This document shows, piece by piece, positions 51,102 through 60,005 of a DNA stretch of 64,000 bases. The position numbers were made by a program, and so were the translations under genes. Position 1 is the stretch's first letter, and the number at the start of each line of letters is the position of its first letter. The notes under the pieces were generated by a model. The model was not told the DNA's origin and searched no databases. It was given only the letters and a program-made list of their open reading frames with translations. The stretch is from Lysinibacillus sp. JNUCC-52 (GTDB lineage Bacteria; Bacillota; Bacilli; Bacillales_A; Planococcaceae): contig NZ_CP065546.1 in NCBI RefSeq assembly GCF_015999545.1, forward strand, positions 496,001 through 560,000, given 5' to 3'.

Positions 51102-51617
51102 TTATTGCATTTCTTGTAATACAGAAAATTCTTCCGGCATTTCGAACCGTTCGAAAGTGAAATCGAATGAATCCTCTAAGTACTCTGCGTCAGCATCCAA
51201 TAATGCAACGATGCCACCATCTAAATTACAATCAACTAAAATAGTAGTTTGTCGTCCAACTTGAGAAGAACCATCTTCATTTGTAACTTGAATGTCAAAA
51301 TAAGTGTCCTCTCCAGTGTCTTGGTAGTGTTTCAACATTTTTCGGAATATAGATGTATTAAAATGGAATGTTGCGCTACCGCTATATTCTACGCCGGTAG
51401 CCTTATTTCCCTTCGCCACTTGACCCATGATTGGAATTTTAGTTTTTGTTTTATCTGATCGTGCCTCTAAATTGATTAGTTGGGCAAATTTATAACGGTT
51501 TCCATCAAGTGTTACCCATGCGACGCCTTGCGCTCCATGGATGGCATCACGAGAGTGCATAGTAGCTTCTGCAAAATACTGTAAATTAAGTGGAATTAAT
51601 ATTTTGTTATTATCCAC
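51102..51617 (-). CDS. xkdM: Tail tube protein (XkdM-like)
   Basis: The 171-residue protein has the XkdM/DUF2001 pattern: DAIHGAQGVAWVTLDGNRYKF, IPIMGQVAKGNKATGVEYSGSATFHF and SFDFTFERFEMPEEF. It forms the inner tube of the contractile tail. The GTG start at 51617 is supported by a very strong AAAGGAGGGG site. It adds an N-terminal IPLNLQYFAEA, a motif normally found at the start of capsid or scaffold genes. Confidence 0.9.
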   Translation of the reverse strand: MDNNKILIPLNLQYFAEATMHSRDAIHGAQGVAWVTLDGNRYKFAQLINLEARSDKTKTKIPIMGQVAKGNKATGVEYSGSATFHFNTSIFRKMLKHYQDTGEDTYFDIQVTNEDGSSQVGRQTTILVDCNLDGGIVALLDADAEYLEDSFDFTFERFEMPEEFSVLQEMQ

Positions 51618-51631
51618 GTAAATCCCCTCCT

Positions 51632-52957
51632 TTAAGCTACCGTAGTAGTGATATAAAGCTGTGACATTGCAACTGTTGGAATAACAAACTCATTCACAAC
51701 AACAGATTTTTTTGAATTCCCTTGATCTACTGTTAGGTCATCCTTGTTATAATTTTGGATTGCACGAATACGTTGCATTTCCATACGATGTGCACCAATA
51801 TCATTCCATAATGAAATTTGGCCATCCTTATCATTCGGTACTTTACCGAGATAACGATTGTTAAAGAGTTGAGCCGTATCAATAGCAATTTGATCTAACA
51901 CACGAATTACTTGGTTCATAGAGAAATCTTCGTTTTTTTCTCCTGTAAATGACGTGAACGTATTTACATCTTCAAGAATACGAATTTCCTCACCAACACG
52001 ATGGAACGCTAATTTTCCGCCTTTTAATAAGTTTGTTAACTGTGCTTGTGTCTTTGTCTCAGACATATCAAGGGTGTGCTCACCATCGTATTTCTTATTT
52101 GTATTGGATTTATTAACTGCTACGCCTGCTTCAGCGCCAGTTAACCAATAAACTGCTCCAAACAATTCTTCACCTTCGCCAATAGCGTCGTTTGGTGTAT
52201 CAATGATTCCCTCATGATCTTTAGCACCTAATTTATGCCCAATCAGTTGAAATTTGCCGCCTACTTGGTCACGAATCCTTTTTGTGTATTCCACATACAA
52301 ATCTTTAATTGTCTGTTCGTTAGATAGGCAACCTAAAGTATTAAAGCCGTATGCTTCTAAATCATCCAAAGCTAATTGATGGGGTGTACCAGCCGTCAAT
52401 GCAGTAGCCCCGTTAGCACCACCAGAAAGAGTAGTACCAGCAGTTACAGCTAAAGTTGCATCACTTTTAAATGATACAAAATCATTTGCTGTTAGTTCGG
52501 CCGCTGTAGTAACTGTTTGTTCGTCAACTAGAATCGCTTCTAGATATGTTTTTACATCGAATTTAGAAGGCTCATCTACGTTTGCTTGAATGACGTTTTT
52601 TAAATCATTACCGCGAATACCCTTATACTTTGCTTTTGCATAAATATTTTCTGCGGCTGAACCACCTAAATTAAGTTTTGCAAAAAATACTGTAATAGCA
52701 TTCTTGAAAATGTCTCGAATACCCTTTAATTTTGGGTGGGTATAATCATAGCCAAAAAGCTTTAATGAATCCTTTTGTAAATCTTCAAGGTTCACCGTTA
52801 GAACCCCATCATCTTGCCCCCAATCTAAAGCTATTGGTAATGCAGCGTAACCACGATCTGATAGATTTACGAATGCACGAGCTTTACTAATGAAGTTTTG
52901 GTACACACCTGGTAGTACCTTATTTTGTGATAAAAATGGACCTCCACCTAATGCCAC
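51632..52957 (-). CDS. xkdK: Tail sheath protein (XkdK-like)
   Basis: The 441-residue protein starts with the GPFLSQNKVLPGVYQNFIS segment typical of XkdK-type sheaths. It continues with RGYAALPIALDWGQDDGVLTV and ends in a C-terminal domain with FTSFTGEKNEDFSMNQVIRVLDQIA. It forms the contractile sheath. Together with the tube gene 14 bases downstream it defines the element as a myovirus. Confidence 0.95.
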   Translation of the reverse strand: MALGGGPFLSQNKVLPGVYQNFISKARAFVNLSDRGYAALPIALDWGQDDGVLTVNLEDLQKDSLKLFGYDYTHPKLKGIRDIFKNAITVFFAKLNLGGSAAENIYAKAKYKGIRGNDLKNVIQANVDEPSKFDVKTYLEAILVDEQTVTTAAELTANDFVSFKSDATLAVTAGTTLSGGANGATALTAGTPHQLALDDLEAYGFNTLGCLSNEQTIKDLYVEYTKRIRDQVGGKFQLIGHKLGAKDHEGIIDTPNDAIGEGEELFGAVYWLTGAEAGVAVNKSNTNKKYDGEHTLDMSETKTQAQLTNLLKGGKLAFHRVGEEIRILEDVNTFTSFTGEKNEDFSMNQVIRVLDQIAIDTAQLFNNRYLGKVPNDKDGQISLWNDIGAHRMEMQRIRAIQNYNKDDLTVDQGNSKKSVVVNEFVIPTVAMSQLYITTTVA

Positions 52958-52958
52958 G

Positions 52959-53186
52959 TTATTTACCTCCCTTATCGAATTTCTTTAGAATCTCATCCAC
53001 TTCGGTAAATGAGTATGACTTGTCGTCCTCTAGCAACGCATTTAAAGCATCACGACGATGGACATACTTTTCACTTTGAACTAACTGAACCTTTGTGAAT
53101 TTTGGAAGAGCAGACGATAGTGCACCACGTACAGCTTCACTTGTCACAGGCTCAACTTTATTTTGAATATCGTTAGTTTTCGCCAC
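52959..53186 (-). CDS. Small phage protein of unknown function
   Basis: The 75-residue protein has EAVRGALSSALPKFTKVQLVQSEKY, then ALNALLEDDKSYSFTEVDEILKKF, probably a helical adaptor. It ends 1 base before the sheath start and overlaps the previous gene by 14 bases. Short proteins of this type sit at this place in many xkd-type phages. Confidence 0.75.
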   Translation of the reverse strand: MAKTNDIQNKVEPVTSEAVRGALSSALPKFTKVQLVQSEKYVHRRDALNALLEDDKSYSFTEVDEILKKFDKGGK

Positions 53187-53616
53187 TAGGAATCACCCTT
53201 TGCTTGTTGATGTATTGCTCTAATGAGCCCATGAAAATCTTCTCTTCCACTTCTTGCAAGAAGAAATTGAAACGAATGAAATTATGTCCGATGCCATCTA
53301 CTATCTCGCTGTTAGCGCCAGTACCTAACATCAGTGAGCCGTTTAACAGTGTTATTTCTTTTAGTGCTTGTTGTATTTTCAATGTCATACTTGAAGCCTC
53401 AGATGTGCCGTTTTTAGGGAAATACTGCACGTTAAACAGTGTTGTTACTTTCCATCGACCACCGATTTGTCTAATATGCTCTAAGTTCAAAAATTGAATT
53501 AAAAAAGCAGGCGTCTTAAACCCCTGCGGTACTTCATCAATATATTTTTTGTATGCTTCTCCAAATGCTTTATGAAGCTTAACGGATATTGCATTTTGAA
53601 TATCATTAATCTCCAT
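53173..53616 (-). CDS. Tail terminator/completion protein (XkdJ-like)
   Basis: The 147-residue protein contains HKAFGEAYKKYIDEVPQGFKTPAFLIQFL and RRWKVTTLF-like strands, ending in FLQEVEEKIFMGSLEQYIN. It fits the phage tail terminator family (DUF6838), which caps the tail tube at the connector. Position after the gp10-like gene agrees. Confidence 0.8.
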   Translation of the reverse strand: MEINDIQNAISVKLHKAFGEAYKKYIDEVPQGFKTPAFLIQFLNLEHIRQIGGRWKVTTLFNVQYFPKNGTSEASSMTLKIQQALKEITLLNGSLMLGTGANSEIVDGIGHNFIRFNFFLQEVEEKIFMGSLEQYINKQRVIPSGEN

Positions 53617-54016
53617 TGAAAGCCTCCTTTAGCATTTTCATGAGTTTCTTTTCTAGTATCGCAGGAGCCTGTTGGTCAATTTGATCTGCACTTATTGTCA
53701 TCATAAAGCGCCCGTTTACCCAACCTTGATGGTTACTAGTACGATGGCCAAACTCAACGTACTGAGCATATTCAGTATTGTTTATTACTTTGATTTCGTA
53801 GGCTGTACCACTTTTTTTGACTTGCCCGATTGTCCATCCGCGCCTTAAAGTGCCTTCATCAACAGGCGTACGACGAATTACTTTACCCAACAACCTGGCA
53901 GCTAACTCCTTCGCACAATCCTCACAAAACTTTTCGTAATCAGCAGTTGCTAACTTGGCCAACTTTCGCTCAAATGCCTTCAACTGCCTTAAATCAACAC
54001 GACCACCTCTACCCAT
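53606..54016 (-). CDS. HK97 gp10-like head-tail joining protein
   Basis: The 136-residue protein matches the HK97 gp10 family: LRQLKAFERKLAKL, LGKVIRRTPVDEGTLRRGW and NNTEYAQYVEFGHRTSNHQGWVNGRFMM, all conserved. It links portal and tail. It overlaps the following gene by 11 bases. Confidence 0.92.
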   Translation of the reverse strand: MGRGGRVDLRQLKAFERKLAKLATADYEKFCEDCAKELAARLLGKVIRRTPVDEGTLRRGWTIGQVKKSGTAYEIKVINNTEYAQYVEFGHRTSNHQGWVNGRFMMTISADQIDQQAPAILEKKLMKMLKEAFNGD

Positions 54017-54378
54017 TATGCGTACCCCCTAAATAGTTCTAAAACTATTTCTTGATGGTCCATATAAACAGCAGGTTCACCACTTCTTGTGTATTCCGTT
54101 GTTTTACCATGCTGAGTCACAATAATTTTAGAGCCTGCTGGTATGACCAACTCAGGAGCAATAAATAGCTTGATAGACTGTGAAATTACGACCGGCCCCC
54201 CAGTAGGTGTTGCTGACGTTTGCTTTTCGTATGATAGCTTGCACTTTTGATCAGACAGCAATGTGACTTCATCTTGTTTAGTCACATGAGTAATTGGATC
54301 TTCAACATCTTGCCATACCTTAACAGTGCATAATCCTCTGTACAACAACTCTATAGCCCTTCGACGTGTGCTCACCAT
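54016..54378 (-). CDS. Head-closure protein (XkdH/YqbH-like)
   Basis: The 120-residue protein, with LLYRGLCTVKVWQDVEDPITHVTKQDEVTL and KLSYEKQTSA, then SQSIKLFIAPELVIPAGSKIIVTQHGKT, is a beta-rich stopper-type protein of the YqbH/XkdH family. It sits in the connector cluster between the gp6-like adaptor and gp10-like protein. Confidence 0.82.
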   Translation of the reverse strand: MVSTRRRAIELLYRGLCTVKVWQDVEDPITHVTKQDEVTLLSDQKCKLSYEKQTSATPTGGPVVISQSIKLFIAPELVIPAGSKIIVTQHGKTTEYTRSGEPAVYMDHQEIVLELFRGYA

Positions 54379-54776
54379 GTTAGTACCCTGTACTTTATAA
54401 AGTCTGTATTGCCGTGTTGTAGATACGCAATAAAGGCATTAAACTGAGCTTCAGGAGTGCTATTAGCTTCAACAGCAAATGATACGTTTGTATCGCCATC
54501 CTGCACTTGCTTGGCAACAGTATCGAAGTTCAATGTTTCTACATCCAATAAGCCCATAGCTTTTTTAGTAAGTAAGAACTCTCCTATAACCATATCAATA
54601 GCTATTTCTCTTAAACCTTTTGGAACTGCTGATAAATTTGTTTGGTTTTTAATGTGGCTAGTTACTTTATCAATAGCATGTTTCAACAACATATCGTCTG
54701 AACTACTTGGAGCGCTAGATAAATTCACTCCAAGAGCAGATAGACGCATTACTACATCTAAATACATACGAATCAC
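54372..54776 (-). CDS. Head-tail connector/adaptor protein (gp6-like)
   Basis: The 134-residue helical protein has LLKHAIDKVTSHIKNQTNLSAVPKGLREIAIDMVIGEFLL, the helical-bundle pattern of phage adaptor proteins (SPP1 gp15/HK97 gp6). GTG at 54776 overlaps the preceding TGA; ATG at 54767 is an equally possible start. Confidence 0.82.
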   Translation of the reverse strand: MIRMYLDVVMRLSALGVNLSSAPSSSDDMLLKHAIDKVTSHIKNQTNLSAVPKGLREIAIDMVIGEFLLTKKAMGLLDVETLNFDTVAKQVQDGDTNVSFAVEANSTPEAQFNAFIAYLQHGNTDFIKYRVLTW

Positions 54777-54952
54777 TCGCTTTCAGCCGTTTTACTTGGT
54801 TGCGCAGCTTTCTTTGGTTCTTCTAATCGTTCCATCATTGATTCGTTTAAATGTTTTTCATCAATTGTCAATTCTTCATCAACTAAATAACGCTCTCCCT
54901 TATAACGTATAGGGAAAGCGCCGTTTTTCACTTTTACTTTAATGTTCGCCAT
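54773..54952 (-). CDS. Small phage protein between capsid and connector genes
   Basis: The 59-residue protein starts MANIKVKVKNGAFPIRYKGERY after ATAAGGAGG. It has a short beta head, then a helical, Lys/Glu-rich end (EERLEEPKK-like). The track-length frame to 55045 overlaps the capsid gene and is discarded. Similar short genes follow the capsid in many phages; function unknown. Confidence 0.72.
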   Translation of the reverse strand: MANIKVKVKNGAFPIRYKGERYLVDEELTIDEKHLNESMMERLEEPKKAAQPSKTAESE

Positions 54953-54966
54953 TTCAAATAGCCTCC

Positions 54967-56022
54967 TTATGCAATTGGTTGCGCTTGGAATACATTCTGC
55001 GCTTCCGGGAATGATGGAATCGCTGTAGCTGCTGCTTTTGCCCATGTTGAAACAGGATCTTTCCCTTCTTCGTACACCATTCCAATAACCTTACCAATGG
55101 TAGTCATTTCAACATCTGAACCACTACGGACAAGGCGTGATTCTTCAGGAGTCGGACCGTATAACGATTCACCAAGTGGGCCATCACCAAACATTACAAA
55201 TTTATTGTCTGGGAAGTAACTCTTTGTTGTATAAGTGCCATCTGCGTTTTGCTCACGATATTTCGTGTTTGAATTTGATTCATATACAGCAATAGTAGGT
55301 AAGCCTTGTTGTGTAAAGAAAGCATTTAAATCCGTTAGATTTGCTACACGAGCAGAACCAGCGCCATATAGGTAACCGATAATCTTTGGATTACGTAAAA
55401 TAAGGGCTGCTATCTTTTTAGATGTTAATGCACGAGTTGGCGTAATATCTAGTGAACCAGACCAACGTTCTAAATCCCCTAAAATATCCTCAGTACCAGA
55501 ACCCCATTGATCAGTTCCAGCAAGTGCTTCTTTATGATCTGCTGGTACTCCGTATCCAACAGTAAGAGTCTTTGGTGTGCCACCTGTTGTATTTAAAGCT
55601 AATTTCAATTCACCTGTACTCAATGCTTGCATACGCATTAATTCAACGCTAGCACGAACATCATTTGCTGCTTTGTCGATTAAATTAAATACTCGTTGCA
55701 TCAAGTATTGTTGCTCCTGTGCTGTTCGTGGGAATTGCAATGCAATTAAATCCTTTTCAGTAATTTGATACTTTTTCTTGATATAAGCAGCCTCTAACAC
55801 TTGTTTAGCTGCATCTAATGAGCCGATTTCTGCTTCTGTATCAAATGAGTGTACCTTTGCAATAACAGGTAATTCATTCGCTCCTACTAGATATTCAAAC
55901 TCCAGCGTGTTGTGTTTAACTTCTGGAAAAAGAGCTTCTCCCACGCCATAGCTTTGATATTTTCGTTCCTTCATGTAATCTAATACTGTTTTTTGACCAA
56001 ATAGTTCTAAAATGTCTGGCAT
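54967..56022 (-). CDS. Major capsid protein (gpE family)
   Basis: The 351-residue protein starts MPDILELFGQKTVLDYMKER and shows the lambda gpE-type pattern: AEIGSLDAAKQVLEAAYIKKKYQITEKDLIAL, LIDKAANDVRASVELMRMQAL and PTRALTSKKIAALILRNPKIIGYLYG. It builds the icosahedral head. It is preceded by scaffold and decoration genes. Confidence 0.94.
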   Translation of the reverse strand: MPDILELFGQKTVLDYMKERKYQSYGVGEALFPEVKHNTLEFEYLVGANELPVIAKVHSFDTEAEIGSLDAAKQVLEAAYIKKKYQITEKDLIALQFPRTAQEQQYLMQRVFNLIDKAANDVRASVELMRMQALSTGELKLALNTTGGTPKTLTVGYGVPADHKEALAGTDQWGSGTEDILGDLERWSGSLDITPTRALTSKKIAALILRNPKIIGYLYGAGSARVANLTDLNAFFTQQGLPTIAVYESNSNTKYREQNADGTYTTKSYFPDNKFVMFGDGPLGESLYGPTPEESRLVRSGSDVEMTTIGKVIGMVYEEGKDPVSTWAKAAATAIPSFPEAQNVFQAQPIA

Positions 56023-56038
56023 ATTGTTTTCCCTCCAC

Positions 56039-56353
56039 TTATCGGAATTTAATTTCTTTTAATGCTGTTTTGGCTGCTACATCTGGAGCAGTTGGTAGAC
56101 GATCCTCTAAAACGTAAGCTTCAACAATCAATGAACCTGGTTGTGGTCCGTTTGACACATCGACATCGGTATATAGGATACCTTCTGCGGTAGCATCATT
56201 TTTAGGTAAGATTGTTCCTGCCTTAACAATTTTCTTTCCGTTTGCATCAGGAGTTACACCGACATCACTCACTAAATAGGTAAATGCCTGCACCTTAGAT
56301 GATGCTAAGAAATTTACACGTTGAAATTTTTCAATTGGTTTTACATATGGCAT
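56039..56353 (-). CDS. Head decoration protein
   Basis: The 104-residue beta-rich protein (VKPIEKFQRVNFLASSKVQAF, AGTILPKNDATAEGILYTDVDV) lies directly before the capsid gene. The position and size suit a capsid decoration or stabilisation protein (gpD-like). Assignment rests largely on context. Confidence 0.75.
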   Translation of the reverse strand: MPYVKPIEKFQRVNFLASSKVQAFTYLVSDVGVTPDANGKKIVKAGTILPKNDATAEGILYTDVDVSNGPQPGSLIVEAYVLEDRLPTAPDVAAKTALKEIKFR

Positions 56354-56372
56354 ATAAAGCCCTCCTTATTGT

Positions 56373-56963
56373 TTAGTCCCACGGGTTGTTTTTTGTATCA
56401 CTTGAACCCTTCTCATTCGCTATTTTTGCGAAGTTAGAACCTACATCACTTGTGTCTGTTCCACTGTCTGCGCCACCAGCAGGATTCCACCCTCTAAAAG
56501 TTGGTTGTTGCTTTTCTGGCACAAATAAAAAGGACTTTGATTCTTGCAACGATTTAAGTTGCTCATCAAGTCCTTTAGTGACTTTTCCATCTTCACTTAA
56601 TTCGATTGTTGTTTTATCAATGAGGCCAGTTACTAAATCAACATCATGTACTTTTCTGTGTAACGACAATTTCAGTGCTGCGCTCATGCGTTCATCTTTC
56701 AATTGCTGCTCATACTCCGTTTTGGCCGTTTCATTAGCCTGCTGCAAATCAGTGATTGTCTTTTGTAGCTCATCATTACCTTTTGCTTTGTCTTGCAAAT
56801 CCTTCAACTGAGTTTCGTGGTTTTTCACTTGATCTTCAAGCGTTTTCTTCACCTTGTTGACCTCATCAAAGCGTTCTTTAGGAATCATTGTTCCATATTT
56901 TCCAATAACAGCATCAGCTTGTTCCTCACTTAATCCCATTGCAATTAGTTCTTCTTTTTTCAT
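56373..56963 (-). CDS. Capsid scaffolding protein (GP20/DUF4355-like)
   Basis: The 196-residue protein has MKKEELIAMGLSEEQADAVIGKYG, then a long coiled coil with KKTLEDQVKNHETQLKDLQDKAKGN and a Gly/Asp-rich end. This is the classic GP20-type minor structural/scaffold layout for head assembly upstream of the capsid gene. Confidence 0.9.
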   Translation of the reverse strand: MKKEELIAMGLSEEQADAVIGKYGTMIPKERFDEVNKVKKTLEDQVKNHETQLKDLQDKAKGNDELQKTITDLQQANETAKTEYEQQLKDERMSAALKLSLHRKVHDVDLVTGLIDKTTIELSEDGKVTKGLDEQLKSLQESKSFLFVPEKQQPTFRGWNPAGGADSGTDTSDVGSNFAKIANEKGSSDTKNNPWD

Positions 56964-57054
56964 TTGTGTTGTTTCCTCCTTTTTATAACCAGTATGACAC
57001 TGTAAAGTTAGACCACTTATTCTTTAACGCCTGTAAGCAAGTCCATAAAAAGGC

Positions 57055-57074
57055 GAATATTCTATGGAATATTC
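57055..57074. promoter_or_regulatory. Palindrome ahead of the opposite-strand moron gene
   Basis: GAATATTC-TATG-GAATATTC forms both direct and inverted repeats, 46 bases before the ATG at 57120. A candidate operator for a phage regulator. Confidence 0.5.
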
Positions 57075-57119
57075 AAATCTACCTAAATTTGCTATATTTA
57101 TTTTGAGGAGGTGATACAT

Positions 57120-57422
57120 ATGATAGAAAGGTGCAATTTGTATAGTTTAGAAATTGAAACAATCGGACAATATACAAGTAAGATTTCAAGTGAAGCTGCC
57201 TTTTTCCGTTGTGATACTAGAATTACTGTTGAGTACTCAACCGGAGAAACAAGAGTTATTCAAGGTAATTTAACTCAAAAAGATATCAAGGCTTTAAATT
57301 TTGTACTAACAAAAATCTTTGGTTATGTCGAAAGTAAAGAACATCTGAAATACAATGGAAAAAGTATCATTATGGATCTTGATACTGCAAATCCCAAAAA
57401 ATCCACATATACTTTTGAATAG
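57120..57422 (+). CDS. Unknown small protein on the strand opposite to the late operon
   Basis: The 100-residue protein (MIERCNLYSLEIETIGQYTS...) is beta-rich and has no membrane segment. GAGGAGGTG lies directly before ATG 57120. It is the only plus-strand gene in the head module and splits scaffold from minor head gene. Its own control region with a palindrome lies upstream. This is the usual setting of a moron expressed from the lysogen. Family unknown. Confidence 0.65.
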   Translation: MIERCNLYSLEIETIGQYTSKISSEAAFFRCDTRITVEYSTGETRVIQGNLTQKDIKALNFVLTKIFGYVESKEHLKYNGKSIIMDLDTANPKKSTYTFE

Positions 57423-57470
57423 TAATATATGTTCCAACCTTAATAACCACGGTATGTTTAAATACTGTGG

Positions 57471-58502
57471 TTATTTAATGTAAATATTTCTCCACTCCTT
57501 ATAATGAATATTGCTTGGCACATAATACGTTTTCCCATCTAAATCACGAGCTATCCGTTGGCTGTAGTCATCTTCAAAGCACGGAGCTGTTGTGGACCTG
57601 CATCTTGGATGAAATGGATTAGCAGTTATACCAGGTTCAAAGTCTGCCATCTTAAATACTTTGCCATCCATCGACTGACAGATGCTACTCGTTTTATGAT
57701 CTAAAGTTGCGATTATTTCATAACGCTCAACATCTAGCTCTTGGTAAACATCCTTATGTGCAACAGCACTAAAAAACGCTGACTCAGTCATAACTAGACG
57801 AGCAGCGTTTGAGCGTGAAGTATTCATTTTTCTTGTGATTGCTGAAATCATACGATTAGGAGCTTCACCTCGTGCCATTGATTGGATAAGCTCTGTATGC
57901 AGCGTATCTAACAACATATTTCGGTCTCGCCATATCTTTTGGCTAAATGTTCGACCATCAGCAGTCCACGGCTTGCTAATTATTTTTGTAAGCTTGGTTT
58001 CATCCAGTGCTTGTAAAGTAAAGCCTATTTCGAAAGCCTTTTGCACCTCAAATGCTGTTTGATAGTATTGCGTCTGATAAGTATCTTTTATCAATTGCTC
58101 AAAGCCTTCTATTTGCCCACCATACAGTTTTTCTACATGTTGTTGTAATTGTAACTGCAAACTCTCTAAACGGCTTATATGGACACGAGAAGAAGCATTT
58201 TCAAGTTGTTTCATCCATTGCTGATTAATAGCATTCTTTTTGCCATATTCAATGTATTCCTCAACCGTCCAACGAAACTCACGTAGCTCATCACTTTTTA
58301 ATAAACGTTTGGCTTCATCCAAAGTAATATCATTGTTTTTAGCAAACCGCTGATACCATCGTGCAATATCCTTTTCCATTTCTTGCATAGTTTGAATATA
58401 CGCTTTTTCAAGGTCTTTATAGTATGTTGCTGATTTCTTATGCTGTGCTTGTTCCAACATCTCGAAACGCTTTTGCCAATAACTACGCGTCGGCTTGGTC
58501 AT
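57471..58502 (-). CDS. Minor head protein (SPP1 gp7/Mu gpF-like)
   Basis: The 343-residue protein has helical ends and the conserved C-terminal motif EIIATLDHKTSSICQSMDGK and FHPRCRSTTAPCFED, shared by the Mu F/SPP1 gp7 head morphogenesis family. It is packaged in small numbers and aids DNA entry. It overlaps the portal gene by 20 bases. Confidence 0.93.
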   Translation of the reverse strand: MTKPTRSYWQKRFEMLEQAQHKKSATYYKDLEKAYIQTMQEMEKDIARWYQRFAKNNDITLDEAKRLLKSDELREFRWTVEEYIEYGKKNAINQQWMKQLENASSRVHISRLESLQLQLQQHVEKLYGGQIEGFEQLIKDTYQTQYYQTAFEVQKAFEIGFTLQALDETKLTKIISKPWTADGRTFSQKIWRDRNMLLDTLHTELIQSMARGEAPNRMISAITRKMNTSRSNAARLVMTESAFFSAVAHKDVYQELDVERYEIIATLDHKTSSICQSMDGKVFKMADFEPGITANPFHPRCRSTTAPCFEDDYSQRIARDLDGKTYYVPSNIHYKEWRNIYIK

Positions 58503-59991
58503 CTACATCACCTTGCTTTTGTTGGAAGGTCGTTTCATAATTGTCCATCATATTCATTTGATCTTGCTGTTCTTTCTTCTTGCGTTCTAATTCTAGTTGC
58601 ACATCTTTTACATATGGATGTTGAGCAATCTTTGTTTCTTCAGATAAGTAAGGTGATTTCTCTAACACCTCAACGACTTCTTTTTCATTGACCAAGATGT
58701 CGCGATTAAACACAATATTAACCTGTTCACCTTCAAAGTCTCCTTGACCTGTATTGGCTAAATGTTGATTAACAAACCATAATAATTCCTCAAAGGATGC
58801 TTGGAATTCAGTCTCAATACCATTTGCATCAAGTTCGATATCACTGTACATAGACTGGATGTTCATTTGGTTGGGATTGTTGGCCATACGTTCGTCTTTA
58901 GCGTCATAACCACGGCCATTTTCAATGAGTGCTTTCTTAAACAATGAAAGAATAGATTTATAATTATCTGCATTGACCTCGATTGTTAAAGTCTCAACGC
59001 CACCCTTGACACCATCACCAGAACGTACTTTAACAGCACCATACTGAGCCAGATTACGCCTGAATTGGCCTAAATCCTGCCCATCATAGTTATGAAGTAC
59101 AAGAATAGTGTTTCGAGCATCTTCTTGCATGTTGTTTTCAAAATCACTAAGCATGATATTAATTCCATCTTGTAACGATTTAACACGTTTGATTAAAGGT
59201 ATTTCCTTACTGTTAAATTTAAAAGGTATTAACGGTACACGTTGCCAGTTCATACCCATCTCATTACCCTCATTATCAACTACCGTTAAGTATGGAGCAG
59301 AGGGATTTTCCACATCAACCACCAGTTGTCCGTTAAACCAAACATAACGTTTAACTCCATCGGTACTGTAGATTTCAACCTTTTCCGTAGTGACCTCTTT
59401 ATCCCCTTCATATCCAAAAACAGTGTACATTCGTACCGCATAATCTAGTACTGTGCGTTCAGCATCTTGCCAAAATGGTAATATCTCGTGACTTGGAAAA
59501 CGTTTGAATGTAAACTCACCATACTCGTTGTAATACGGAAATAACCAAGCGATACCCGCATTCAATGCGTCATAACCAATGTTTCGGAAAGTACGGTGGA
59601 AACGTTTATCAAATATACCTTGCAACAAATTCAGATACGTCTCATTTTCGGTTTCAATAGTTAGTGGCTTGCCAAGTTGGAAGTTAACCTTCTGATCTAC
59701 TAGTTTTGCATACTGATTATCTAATATTTTGTTATTCGGAAGGTTTTCAGCAATCTCTAACAGCCCACCCTTACCGATAATTTTACGTTTACGTTTTAAG
59801 ATATCTTGCTCACCTTCATAATAAGCTTCACCAATACGCATCCATTTTAATTGTTCAGATGATTTAAACTTACTAATCTGTCTTTCTAATACTCTAAGGT
59901 TGCTCAAAATAGAAGATGAACCGTTGTTAATAATGTTATTGAGTCTATCCGTATCAGTTCCGGCACCCTGGAATGGAAAGTATCCTGTCAT
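58483..59991 (-). CDS. Portal protein (SPP1 gp6-like)
   Basis: The 502-residue protein includes AEYYEGEQDI-type strand, RKIIGKGGLLEIAENLPNNK, then VDQKVNFQLGKPL and LQDGINIMLSDFENNMQED, diagnostic of the SPP1-type portal family. The acidic C-terminus is typical. It forms the dodecameric DNA channel at one capsid vertex. Confidence 0.95.
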   Translation of the reverse strand: MTGYFPFQGAGTDTDRLNNIINNGSSSILSNLRVLERQISKFKSSEQLKWMRIGEAYYEGEQDILKRKRKIIGKGGLLEIAENLPNNKILDNQYAKLVDQKVNFQLGKPLTIETENETYLNLLQGIFDKRFHRTFRNIGYDALNAGIAWLFPYYNEYGEFTFKRFPSHEILPFWQDAERTVLDYAVRMYTVFGYEGDKEVTTEKVEIYSTDGVKRYVWFNGQLVVDVENPSAPYLTVVDNEGNEMGMNWQRVPLIPFKFNSKEIPLIKRVKSLQDGINIMLSDFENNMQEDARNTILVLHNYDGQDLGQFRRNLAQYGAVKVRSGDGVKGGVETLTIEVNADNYKSILSLFKKALIENGRGYDAKDERMANNPNQMNIQSMYSDIELDANGIETEFQASFEELLWFVNQHLANTGQGDFEGEQVNIVFNRDILVNEKEVVEVLEKSPYLSEETKIAQHPYVKDVQLELERKKKEQQDQMNMMDNYETTFQQKQGDVDDQADA

Positions 59992-60005
59992 GTTCTCACC
60001 TCTTT

